16,319 bases of DNA, taken from the NCBI GenBank assembly GCA_012799075.1, contig JAAZLZ010000250.1:1-16319 (forward strand), given 5' to 3'. Below the pieces are notes generated by a model. That model saw nothing but the letters and a program-made list of their open reading frames with translations, was not told where the DNA came from and ran no database searches. The position numbers and the translations under genes were made by a program. Source of the DNA: Bacillota bacterium. GTDB taxonomy: Bacteria; Bacillota; Limnochordia; JAAZLZ01. Shown here piece after piece: positions 1-6,710 of the stretch (its first letter is position 1; the number at the start of each line of letters is the position of its first letter).

Positions 1-1
1 C

Positions 2-910
2 GGCGAGGACTTAAGGGAGGTCATCCCCGATCCCCTGCTGGTGGAGAGCTTTCAGGAGACATTGGCCAGCCGCCAAGGATGTGAGCTCGAGGTGGAGCGG
101 GGGAGCAAGGCTTACCTGGTGCGGGTTTCCCCTATTACGGGCCCGGGTGAAGAGAACTGGGGTTCAGTCGCCCTTCTTAATGATATCAGCAGCCGCCGGG
201 AGCTGGAGGAGATGAGGCGCCAGTTCGTCGCTAATGTTTCCCACGAGCTTCGTACTCCGCTGACTTCTATCAGGGGGTTCCTGCAGGCAATCCTTGACGG
301 GGTGGTGACGGATCCTGCTTCGGTGCGGAAGTACATGCGGATCATGCTGGCTGAATGTCTGCGTCTCATCCGGTTGTCCAACAGCTTGTTGGATCTTTCC
401 CGGATTGAAGGGGGCAGCATCGAGCTCTACCGGGAAGAGGTGGAGCTTGGGCCTTTGGTGCAGGAGATCTTTGATCGGCTGCTGCCCTCCGTTGATGACA
501 AGGAGCTAAAAGTAAGCCTCGATATTCCACCGGATTTCCCGCTCCTTTTTGTGGACCGGGACCGGATGGCTCAGGTTATGCTCAACTTGATGGACAACGC
601 TGTCCGCTTTACGCCCGAAGGGGGCGAGATTGCGGTGGGGGCATCTGTGGAAGACGGCCGGGCTGTTATCAAAGTCAGGGACACGGGGCCAGGCATCGAT
701 CCTGAGGAATTGCCCCTGATTTGGGAGCGGTTCTATAAAGGAGACAAATCCCGTCGACCCGGCGCTGGGGGAACGGGGCTGGGGCTGGTGATTGTCAAGC
801 AGCTGGTGGAAAAGCACGGCGGCGCCGTAGATGTTGAATGCCCTCCTGATGGCGGTGCAGTTTTCATAGTCGCCTTGCCCCTGCGCCAAGAAGTGGAGGT
901 CGTGGGATAG
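2..910 (+). CDS. Sensor histidine kinase, PhoR/ResE type (5' end outside window)
   Basis: This is the C-terminal part of a two-component sensor kinase that autophosphorylates on His and passes the phosphate to a response regulator. The reading frame is open from the window edge, so the GTG at 41 is probably not the true start. Counting from that codon, the end of a PAS-like domain lies at residues 1-50 and the HisKA H-box at 66-74 (SHELRTPLT, phospho-acceptor His68). The N-box is around 181-187 (LNLMDNA), G1 is DTGPGI at 214-219, an F-box lies near 227-235, and G2 is GTGLGL at 244-249, so the catalytic core is intact. The partner regulator is expected just upstream, outside the window. A Pho-box-like array sits 30 bp past the stop, which fits a PhoR-like kinase, but family membership beyond the PhoR/ResE/WalK class is inference. 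Confidence 0.93.
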   Translation, partial: GEDLREVIPDPLLVESFQETLASRQGCELEVERGSKAYLVRVSPITGPGEENWGSVALLNDISSRRELEEMRRQFVANVSHELRTPLTSIRGFLQAILDGVVTDPASVRKYMRIMLAECLRLIRLSNSLLDLSRIEGGSIELYREEVELGPLVQEIFDRLLPSVDDKELKVSLDIPPDFPLLFVDRDRMAQVMLNLMDNAVRFTPEGGEIAVGASVEDGRAVIKVRDTGPGIDPEELPLIWERFYKGDKSRRPGAGGTGLGLVIVKQLVEKHGGAVDVECPPDGGAVFIVALPLRQEVEVVG

Positions 911-939
911 TGTCGAAGTTTCGTTGCTTTCACAGGTTT

Positions 940-982
940 TTCATAAACCCTTCATATTTTCGTCATATATTTAGTGTATAAT
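940..982 (+). promoter_or_regulatory. codY promoter with three 11-bp-spaced Pho-box-like repeats
   Basis: A perfect TATAAT lies at 977-982. Upstream are TTCATA (940-945), TTCATA (951-956) and GTCATA (962-967), with starts exactly 11 bp apart. The last repeat ends 9 bp before the -10, and there is no good TTGACA at the normal spacing. This resembles activator-dependent Pho promoters, where direct repeats on an 11-bp period replace the -35. The promoter call is fairly firm; PhoP binding is inferred. Confidence 0.65.
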
Positions 983-1040
983 GTTCACGAAATAGTACAG
1001 ATAGTGAGCAGGAGGGCACATTTGAAGGAGGAATGAAGTC

Positions 1041-1832
1041 TTGGAGAAACTGCTAGAGAAGACCCGTGAGTTGGCAAAGGTGACTGCTCGGGAGACTGCC
1101 CAGGGGGGCAACATGAACAGCCTCACCAAGGCTATGGCTGATCTGTTGGGTGATGTCACCGTGTACGTCTTTGGGAACAAAGGCGAAATCATTGAAGCTG
1201 CAATCCCTGATGGGGAGAAATGTCCTTTGATGGAAGAGGGACGACTGTCCGCCCGTATGGCTGCCCAGGTTCTGGTGGCCAGCGAAACGGAGAGCTTTGA
1301 CAATACAGATGGGACATGCCCATTTACCAACGAAAAGCAGGTCTGCCCATACGTACCCGAGGAAGGAGTGTACGTCCCTCTGTGGCTGGGCGAAGAGCGG
1401 CTTGGCACCTTGGCCGTGATGGCCGGGGAGGGCGGCTTGAACGAGGGCCAGCTGATTTTGGCGGAGATGGCGGCAGTAGTCCTGGGGATGACCATGCTCA
1501 ACGATCGGCGTCGGCGAGAGCTCCAGCAATCGCGGGAGCGCTTCATGGCGGAACTGGCCATGGAGAACCTGTCGTACACCGAATTGATTGCAGTTAATGC
1601 CATTTTGGAGGAGCTCCCTGGTCGGGAAGGCATTGTAGTAGCCAGTCGGATAGCTGATCGGGCAGGCATTACCAGGTCGATTTTCGCCTCCGCCTTGCGC
1701 AAGCTGGAATCGGCCAATGTCATCCACACCCGCTCCTTGGGGATGAAGGGGACCTACATCCAGATCTTGAACGATTCCATCTTGGAGCTCTTGGAGAGCA
1801 GCGGCCACCAAGGACAGCCGAAATATGCCTAA
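1041..1832 (+). CDS. codY: GTP-sensing global transcriptional regulator CodY
   Basis: CodY represses stationary-phase and nutrient genes when GTP and branched-chain amino acids are plentiful. The 263-residue protein matches the usual length of about 260. Residues 1-150 correspond to the GAF effector domain, residues 155-180 to the linker helix, and residues 197-245 to the winged helix. The stretch GITRSIF..ALRKLESANVI and the RSLGMKGTYI motif near 231-240 are near-identical to the family's DNA-binding region. The TTG start at 1041 is chosen because AAGGAGG (1025-1031) lies 9 nt upstream; the ATG at 1033 is out of frame. The gene stands alone behind a histidine kinase rather than in the codV-clpQY-codY arrangement of bacilli. 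Three Cys residues followed by Pro (61, 93, 102) in the sensor domain are unusual compared with the Bacillus protein as I remember it. Confidence 0.95.
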   Translation: MEKLLEKTRELAKVTARETAQGGNMNSLTKAMADLLGDVTVYVFGNKGEIIEAAIPDGEKCPLMEEGRLSARMAAQVLVASETESFDNTDGTCPFTNEKQVCPYVPEEGVYVPLWLGEERLGTLAVMAGEGGLNEGQLILAEMAAVVLGMTMLNDRRRRELQQSRERFMAELAMENLSYTELIAVNAILEELPGREGIVVASRIADRAGITRSIFASALRKLESANVIHTRSLGMKGTYIQILNDSILELLESSGHQGQPKYA

Positions 1833-1886
1833 TGGCGGCCCTAAACAAGTGAATCAAACCGGTCTTAGACCCGGAAAGCCCACCCT

Positions 1887-1911
1887 AAGGAGGCCGGTCT
1901 TCGGCCTCCTT
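1887..1911 (+). terminator. Hairpin after codY, terminator-like without T tract
   Basis: AAGGAGGCCG (1887-1896) and CGGCCTCCTT (1902-1911) form a perfect 10-bp stem with a 5-nt loop, 54 nt past the codY stop. No T run follows on either strand. It may therefore be a weak or factor-assisted terminator, or an mRNA 3'-end stabiliser. Confidence 0.5.
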
Positions 1912-1968
1912 GGCAATTGTGGGATTATGTCCCTCGAAAAATATCTACTGGTCATTTGATAAACCTTG

Positions 1969-1974
1969 TATAAT
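1969..1974 (+). promoter_or_regulatory. Candidate -10 element for the htrA transcript
   Basis: TATAAT lies at 1969-1974, in the AT-rich part of the 251-bp gap between codY and htrA. No convincing -35 is present at 16-18 bp, so either an activator or an alternative sigma factor would be needed, or the match is fortuitous. Transcription from here would give a leader of about 100 nt carrying the strong ribosome site at 2027-2035. Confidence 0.4.
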
Positions 1975-2040
1975 AGAAATGTACGATTATCCCCGCCGGC
2001 CCTTGCAATGCCTTGATCGAGGGGCGAAAGGAGGTATACG

Positions 2041-2091
2041 TTGGGTATATCACCAGGAGTCTGCGGCCGGTTGACAAGGCGCCATGGATAG
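2041..2091 (+). CDS. Possible 16-codon leader ORF overlapping the htrA start
   Basis: The best Shine-Dalgarno in the region, AAAGGAGGT (2027-2035), sits 5 nt before a TTG at 2041 that opens a 16-codon frame ending in TAG at 2089-2091. That stop overlaps the ATG of htrA (2084-2086) in the string ATGGATAG. htrA itself has no comparable ribosome site before its 2084 start. This suggests a leader peptide translated first and coupled to htrA. Alternatives are a sequencing frameshift that hides the real htrA N-terminus, or chance. Confidence 0.35.
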   Translation: MGISPGVCGRLTRRHG

Positions 2092-3280
2092 GGTCTTTCG
2101 TGATTACTTGCTGAGAGGAGGGATGGCGCTTTTCACCCCTTCCCCGGGGTTTTTGCGCCGGACTGGAATGAAAAGAAGTAGATTTCGCTTTTCTTCCTGC
2201 TTAGTTTTGACATTGACTATGTTGTTGGTTTTGGTACCCGTGGGGGATCTGGGGTTGGCCCGGGATTGGGAGACGGTTTTTGCCCAGCCTTATGCGGTAG
2301 CGGATGTAGCCGATGCCGTGGGCCCTGCGGTGGTGTTCATCAAGGCTGAGTTTCAGGCCGTTGCCCAGCGGAGCAGTCCCTTCATGGACCCGATGTGGTT
2401 CTTTCCTTTTCCCCAGCCAGGACCCAGGGAGAGCGCTGGTACGGGTTTCATCATCAGTGAAGATGGTTATATCTTAACGAATCAGCATATCTTCGATCCG
2501 CCCGAGCGGCTGGAAAAGATCTATGTCAGCGTGTTGGATTATGAGGAGCCTTTCGAAGCGGAGCTTGTCGGATATGATTATGATCTGGATCTGGCCATTC
2601 TGAAGATTGATGCCGACAACCAGCTTCCCGTAGCTAAGCTCGGCAATTCCGATGAGGTCCGTGTGGGCGAGTGGGTGGTGGCCATCGGCAACCCATATGA
2701 GTATGATCATACGGTCACCGTTGGCGTCTTGAGCGCCAAGGGCCGCCGGATCGCCATCCAGGATACGGAACGGGGCCAGATGAAGGTATATGAGAACCTT
2801 ATGCAGACGGATGCGGCCATTAACCCGGGCAACAGCGGCGGGCCTCTGCTCAACCTCAAGGGCGAGGTCATCGGGATCAACACGGCGGTGCGGGCCGCTG
2901 CCCAGGGAATCGGCTTTGCCATCCCGGTCAATGTGGCCAAGGAAGTAGTGGACGATCTCATCCACAAGGGCAAGGTGGTCCGGCCGTGGATTGGGATTGG
3001 CTATTTGCCTGTCGATGATTCGGTCAGGGAGTACTTCGGGTTGTCCTCGAATACGAAGGGCATTGCCATTGTTGATGTATATCCCGACAGTGCAGCATCG
3101 AAGGCGGGTTTGCGCGTGGGTGATGTGGTGATAGAGGTCAATCGCAAGCCCATTGAAGATGCCGATCAGTTCAGAGAGGCCATTAAGGGCTTGAAGCCGG
3201 GAGACACCCTTTTCTTCATCGTCCTGCGCGAAGGAAGGGAGCGGCTGGTCAAGATCGTAGTCGGGGAGATGCCCAGGTGA
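2084..3280 (+). CDS. htrA: HtrA/DegP-like membrane-anchored serine protease with PDZ domain
   Basis: This is an S1C-family protease expected to degrade or refold damaged proteins at the outer face of the membrane. A basic stretch (residues 24-36, RRTGMKRSRFRF) precedes a hydrophobic segment at about 38-59 that serves as signal anchor. The protease domain spans roughly 72-290, with catalytic His135 (TNQHI), Asp169 (DLDLAILK) and Ser251 (GNSGGPL). One PDZ domain covers about 296-395. At 398 residues from the ATG at 2084, the length is normal for Gram-positive HtrA. In-frame ATGs at 2123 and 2168 are possible starts; the latter would give MKRSRFRF, a typical signal N-terminus, but lacks a ribosome site. 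The gene cannot extend further upstream because a TGA lies in frame at 2072. It runs tail to tail into queG with one base between stops and no terminator. Confidence 0.93.
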   Translation: MDRVFRDYLLRGGMALFTPSPGFLRRTGMKRSRFRFSSCLVLTLTMLLVLVPVGDLGLARDWETVFAQPYAVADVADAVGPAVVFIKAEFQAVAQRSSPFMDPMWFFPFPQPGPRESAGTGFIISEDGYILTNQHIFDPPERLEKIYVSVLDYEEPFEAELVGYDYDLDLAILKIDADNQLPVAKLGNSDEVRVGEWVVAIGNPYEYDHTVTVGVLSAKGRRIAIQDTERGQMKVYENLMQTDAAINPGNSGGPLLNLKGEVIGINTAVRAAAQGIGFAIPVNVAKEVVDDLIHKGKVVRPWIGIGYLPVDDSVREYFGLSSNTKGIAIVDVYPDSAASKAGLRVGDVVIEVNRKPIEDADQFREAIKGLKPGDTLFFIVLREGRERLVKIVVGEMPR

Positions 3281-3281
3281 T

Positions 3282-4352
3282 CTAGACCCGAAGTGCGGTT
3301 AGTTCCGCAGCTACCGAGGGATCTTCGCCTTCGGGGTGCAAGGAATTCAGGAGGCGGCGGGCGGCGGGAAAAGGCAGCTGTCCTAAAGCCCACACCGCAT
3401 GGGCGCGAATCAGGGGCCGGGGGTCGTCGAGGGCCTTGGCCAGGGGGGCGATGGCCTCTGGATGTTTGCTGTTCCCCAGGGCGATAATGGCATTCCGCTG
3501 GAAGACGGTTAGGCCCCGCCAGCCAACGGCGCTTTTCCCCAGGCCCGCAGCCCACTCCTCCTTGTCCATCGCCAGGACCTCTGCCAAGATCGGATAGGGA
3601 GCGCCGGGCAAGATTCCTCCCTCTGCCGCCGGCACCCCTTGATTATGGGGACAGACTTCTTGGCAGAGGTCGCATCCCCCGAGGGCGCTGCCCATCAAGG
3701 GGCGCAGGTCCCGGGGGATCATCCCTTTCATTTGGGTCAGATAGGAGATGCAGCGGGCATAATCTACTCCCGATGGAGTAAGGGCCCCGGTGGGACAGGC
3801 TTTCAGGCAGCGGCGGCACCCCAGGCAGCGGGAAGCCGGAAGGGGATCGGGCTCAAGCTCAATATCCGTCAGGATTTCACCCAGAACAACCCATGAACCG
3901 CGGCCGGGAACGAACAGGCTGCGGTTCAGCCCGTACCAGCCCAGGCCTGCGTTGTAGGCGGCAAAGCGATCGATAATCGGGCCTGTGTCCGCGGAGAGGA
4001 GGAAATGACCTCCTTTCTCCTGAACGAGGAAGTGGGCCAGCTGTTCAAGCTTCTCTTGGAGAACCAGGTGATAATCCGTGATCCAAGCATAGCGGGCCAG
4101 GACCCCGTGGAGATCCTTTGGGGGGGCGGGGGCCGACTTGGCATAGGGGATGGCTGCCGCAATTACGGATCGGGCCTTGGGGAGGAGCTGATTGGGGCTT
4201 TGTCCCCATTGGCGGGGCAGGAAGGGCGGGAGTCGATCCCTTCGTTCTTCCAGAAAGGGGGCAATTGCCTCTAAATTAGCCGCATGGCTGATGCCCAAAT
4301 GGTCAATCCCGATTTCCGCAGCATATTCTTTTAACAGGCTGGCCAGTTTCAT
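3282..4352 (-). CDS. queG: Epoxyqueuosine reductase QueG
   Basis: QueG reduces epoxyqueuosine to queuosine in the wobble position of tRNAs with GUN anticodons, using cobalamin and two [4Fe-4S] clusters in the cytoplasm. The 356-residue protein has the N-terminal cobalamin-binding reductase domain with SADTGPIIDR at about 120-129. Ferredoxin-like Cys groups occur at 176/179/182/186 (CLGCRRCLKACP) and 227/230/234 (CDLCQEVCP), and a short HEAT-like repeat tail lies near 310-325. The ATG start is preceded by AAAGGAG (minus strand, 4360-4366) at 7 nt. An extended -10 sits just upstream. In the family's usual GWIGKN motif this protein has GWYGLN (residues 138-143). The 3' end abuts htrA on the opposite strand. 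Confidence 0.94.
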   Translation of the reverse strand: MKLASLLKEYAAEIGIDHLGISHAANLEAIAPFLEERRDRLPPFLPRQWGQSPNQLLPKARSVIAAAIPYAKSAPAPPKDLHGVLARYAWITDYHLVLQEKLEQLAHFLVQEKGGHFLLSADTGPIIDRFAAYNAGLGWYGLNRSLFVPGRGSWVVLGEILTDIELEPDPLPASRCLGCRRCLKACPTGALTPSGVDYARCISYLTQMKGMIPRDLRPLMGSALGGCDLCQEVCPHNQGVPAAEGGILPGAPYPILAEVLAMDKEEWAAGLGKSAVGWRGLTVFQRNAIIALGNSKHPEAIAPLAKALDDPRPLIRAHAVWALGQLPFPAARRLLNSLHPEGEDPSVAAELTALRV

Positions 4353-4374
4353 GGTGCAGCTCCTTTCCAGTCCA

Positions 4375-4383
4375 AGTATAGCA
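4375..4383 (-). promoter_or_regulatory. Extended -10 promoter of queG
   Basis: On the minus strand the sequence reads TGC-TATACT, an extended -10 element with a five-of-six core match, ending 22 nt before the queG ATG. Start of transcription would fall near 4368, leaving a leader of about 16 nt that still contains the AAAGGAG ribosome site. No consensus -35 is present, as is common for extended -10 promoters. Confidence 0.5.
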
Positions 4384-4426
4384 CAATAGAAGCCGATCTG
4401 GCGCTGCTTGAAAAGGGGGATGCGCC

Positions 4427-5302
4427 TTGCTGGGGACGCTCTTGATACGATTAGTAATTATCGGTCTTTTATGCGGTTTGGGCTTCAGTTTGAGCCGGTT
4501 GTTGTCCCGGGGCCTGTCCCGATTCTTCGGTCCCCGCGGCTGCCGATGGCTGGGCGGGGTTCTGACGGTTGTGCTGAGCGCGGGGCTCATTGTTTCGGCA
4601 TCATGTTTCTACGTGTACTATGGCTTTGGCTATCAGGGCGACATATTCCGCAAGGCAAAGACGGACAGGAAGATTGTAGCCTTGACCTTCGATGATGGTC
4701 CCAGCCCTCTTTATACGCCGAGGATCCTTAATGTTTTGGCGGAGAAGCAGGTGCCGGCTGCCTTTTTTATGGTAGGCTCCCACGTGGACAGATATCCTGA
4801 CATTGCGGCCCGGATTGCAGCCGAGGGCCACGAGCTGGGCAGCCACACTTATGATCATGTCAATGTACCCACCTTAGCTGCTGCCCGCCTCTCCGCCCAG
4901 CTCTTGAAGACAAATATTGCCATCCTCAATGCAACGGGCGAGTATCCTCTGTATGTCCGCCCGCCCCGGGGCCTTTACGATGGGCGCTTCCGGCGCTTGT
5001 CCGATTTGCTGGGGCATCAAATCGTTCTGTGGAGCCTTTCGGCCCAGGACTGGATGGAGCGGATGACTGTAGACCGGATTGTGAAGCGTATTCTAACCAG
5101 GGTCCGTCCGGGGGACATCATCCTCCTCCATGACAGCGGGGCCCTGCTGGGCTCGGAGGGGGCCAGCAGGGAGTCGACGGTGGAGGCCCTGCCTTTGATT
5201 ATCGAAGGGCTGTGGGCCAGCGGGTATGAGATAGTGCCCCTTGGGGAGCTGCTCACCCTGGCTCACCCCGAAGAAGAGCCGATTCCTTACATGCCTGAAT
5301 AA
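4427..5302 (+). CDS. Membrane-anchored polysaccharide deacetylase (NodB/CE4 domain)
   Basis: This is a 291-residue protein with two hydrophobic segments (about 3-20 and 42-66) placing a CE4 deacetylase domain outside the cell, where such enzymes remove acetyl groups from peptidoglycan or other glycans. The domain begins at about residue 82. Motif 1 is TFDDGP (87-92), motif 2 is SHTYDH (139-144, metal-binding His140 and His144), and a late LHDSG motif is present. Motif 3 reads RPPRG instead of the commoner RPPYG. The TTG start at 4427 is supported by AAAAGGGGGA (4411-4420). The gene is divergent from queG over 74 bp and convergent with ackA. It resembles the PdaA/PdaB/YlxY group, but the actual substrate cannot be told from sequence. 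Confidence 0.9.
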   Translation: MLGTLLIRLVIIGLLCGLGFSLSRLLSRGLSRFFGPRGCRWLGGVLTVVLSAGLIVSASCFYVYYGFGYQGDIFRKAKTDRKIVALTFDDGPSPLYTPRILNVLAEKQVPAAFFMVGSHVDRYPDIAARIAAEGHELGSHTYDHVNVPTLAAARLSAQLLKTNIAILNATGEYPLYVRPPRGLYDGRFRRLSDLLGHQIVLWSLSAQDWMERMTVDRIVKRILTRVRPGDIILLHDSGALLGSEGASRESTVEALPLIIEGLWASGYEIVPLGELLTLAHPEEEPIPYMPE

Positions 5303-5327
5303 AAAACCCCCGGCACCAGGCCGGGGG
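5301..5327 (-). terminator. Rho-independent terminator of ackA
   Basis: On the minus strand an 8-bp GC stem, GCCCCCGG-type (arms 5320-5327 and 5307-5314, loop 5315-5319), is followed by six T residues (the A run at 5301-5306), 11 bp past the ackA stop. Read on the plus strand the same hairpin lies directly behind the deacetylase stop but lacks a T run, so it ends transcription mainly leftward. Confidence 0.85.
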
Positions 5328-5337
5328 CAAGGGTCTT

Positions 5338-6552
5338 TCAGCTTCGTTTTTGAATTGCCTTGGTGGACAATTCGGCGGTCTCCCGGGCAATCATCAGTTC
5401 TTCGTTGGTGGGTACGACCCAAACGCTGACATTGGACTTTGCAGTGGAGATTTCCTTTTCCTTCTCTTTGTCCTGATTGCGCTCTTCCGAAATTTGTATC
5501 CCAAGGCCAGCCAGCTTGCCGCAGACCCGAGAGCGCAGCAGAGGAGAGTTCTCACCAATTCCAGCCGTAAAGACCAGGCAGTCCAAGCCTCCGAGGACAG
5601 CGGTGTAGGCGCCGATATGTTTGACTATGCTGTGGACGTAGGCGTCAAAGGCTTGGATGGCCCGCTCGTGGCCTTGTTCCATGGCCTCCTCAATATCCCG
5701 CATGTCGTGGCTGATGCCGGACATGCCCTTCAGTCCGCTTTGCTTATTCATCAGATCATTGCACTCTTGAGTTGTTAGACCCTCCCGCTCCATTATATAA
5801 AGGGGAATCGAAGGGTCAAGGCTCCCGCACCGGGTGCCCATGATCAACCCTTCCAGGGGAGTCATGCCCATGCTGGTATCCACGCAGCGGCCGTCCTTAA
5901 TGGCAGTGATGCTGGCTCCGTTGCCTAGATGGCAGGTGATCATCTTCAATTCTTCCAAAGGACGGTCAAGGAGCTGGGCAGTCCGGAGAGCCACGTACTT
6001 ATGGGATGTGCCATGGGCGCCGTAGCGGCGGATTTTGTATTTCTCATACAGTTCATAAGGAAGGGCATAAAGGTAAACATGGGGCTCCATAGTGGCTAGA
6101 AAAGCCGTATCGAAAACGGCCACCTGCGACGCTTCAGGCAGGAGCTCCTGGGCCGCTTCAATGCCCACCACCGCATGGGGGTTGTGCAATGGGGCCCATT
6201 CGCCGCACTCGGCAATCAGCTCCTTATTCCGCTGATCAACGAGGACTGGTTCAGTGAAGACTGCTCCGCCGCTGACAATGCGGTGCCCTACGGCATCAAT
6301 TTCCTGAACGCTGGTTAGGATTCCGTATTTCGGGTCGGTGAGCAGCTCCATGGCCCGTGCAATAGCCACCTGGTGGTTGCGGACCGGAGCCGTGGTATGA
6401 TACCGTTCTTTGCCGCGGGAATCGTGGGTGATCAAAGCATCATCCATGCCGATTCTTTCAACTTTGCCCTCGGCGAGGACCGTCTCGTCCGCCATATCAT
6501 ACAGTTTATACTTCGCGGACGAGCTGCCACAGTTTAACACTAATACTTTCAT
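5338..6552 (-). CDS. ackA: Acetate kinase
   Basis: AckA interconverts acetyl phosphate plus ADP and acetate plus ATP, giving substrate-level ATP during fermentation. At 404 residues it is the usual family length. The N-terminal signature MKVLVLNCGSSSAKYKL, the HRIVSGG motif near residue 90, HGTSHKYV near 180, the HLGNGAS phosphate-binding segment near 210, and the C-terminal FTAGIGENS motif near 330 are all present. Phosphotransacetylase is not adjacent in this window. A Rex-like operator overlaps the promoter, and the only ribosome site lies 25 nt from the ATG, separated from it by a hairpin. The short charged run near residues 361-369 (EERNQDKEKEKE) looks like a surface loop insertion. The call is very secure. 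Confidence 0.97.
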   Translation of the reverse strand: MKVLVLNCGSSSAKYKLYDMADETVLAEGKVERIGMDDALITHDSRGKERYHTTAPVRNHQVAIARAMELLTDPKYGILTSVQEIDAVGHRIVSGGAVFTEPVLVDQRNKELIAECGEWAPLHNPHAVVGIEAAQELLPEASQVAVFDTAFLATMEPHVYLYALPYELYEKYKIRRYGAHGTSHKYVALRTAQLLDRPLEELKMITCHLGNGASITAIKDGRCVDTSMGMTPLEGLIMGTRCGSLDPSIPLYIMEREGLTTQECNDLMNKQSGLKGMSGISHDMRDIEEAMEQGHERAIQAFDAYVHSIVKHIGAYTAVLGGLDCLVFTAGIGENSPLLRSRVCGKLAGLGIQISEERNQDKEKEKEISTAKSNVSVWVVPTNEELMIARETAELSTKAIQKRS

Positions 6553-6557
6553 AAGCA

Positions 6558-6582
6558 GCCGGCAAAATAAAAGCCGGCCTCC
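6558..6582 (-). promoter_or_regulatory. Hairpin between Shine-Dalgarno and ATG of ackA
   Basis: On the minus strand GGAGG (6578-6582) is followed by GCCGGC (6573-6578), a 9-nt AU-rich loop, GCCGGC (6558-6563) and then five bases before the ATG at 6552. No other ribosome site is nearer. Folding the stem would bring the Shine-Dalgarno to a workable distance from the ATG. Position and pairing are seen directly; a role in translation is inference. Confidence 0.5.
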
Positions 6583-6618
6583 ACCCCCCCCTTAAAGGTA
6601 ATGATACATAAGCGGCGG

Positions 6619-6647
6619 AATGGGGACTAGCGTTAGGGAACCCCATT
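6619..6647 (-). promoter_or_regulatory. Hairpin in the ackA leader
   Basis: AATGGGG (6619-6625) and CCCCATT (6641-6647) form a 7-bp stem enclosing 15 nt that contain a further CTA/TAG pairing. It lies about 70 nt upstream of the ackA ATG, within the roughly 150-nt predicted leader. No T run follows, so it is not a terminator. I do not recognise it as a known riboswitch. Confidence 0.35.
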
Positions 6648-6710
6648 TGCAGCCGGGGAACGACAAAACACCAAGGTCCCCCTCAATTCGGCCAAATTTC
6701 CACCGTGTGT

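Noticed and set aside
971..1811. Two 252-codon open frames on the minus strand opposite codY
   Set aside because: They lie wholly antisense to an unmistakable CodY, their products are low-complexity and resemble no family, and neither has a ribosome site. They are shadows of codon bias.
6584..6591. Run of eight C residues upstream of ackA as a phase-variation tract
   Set aside because: It is non-coding, short, and outside the promoter core, so slippage would have no obvious effect on expression.
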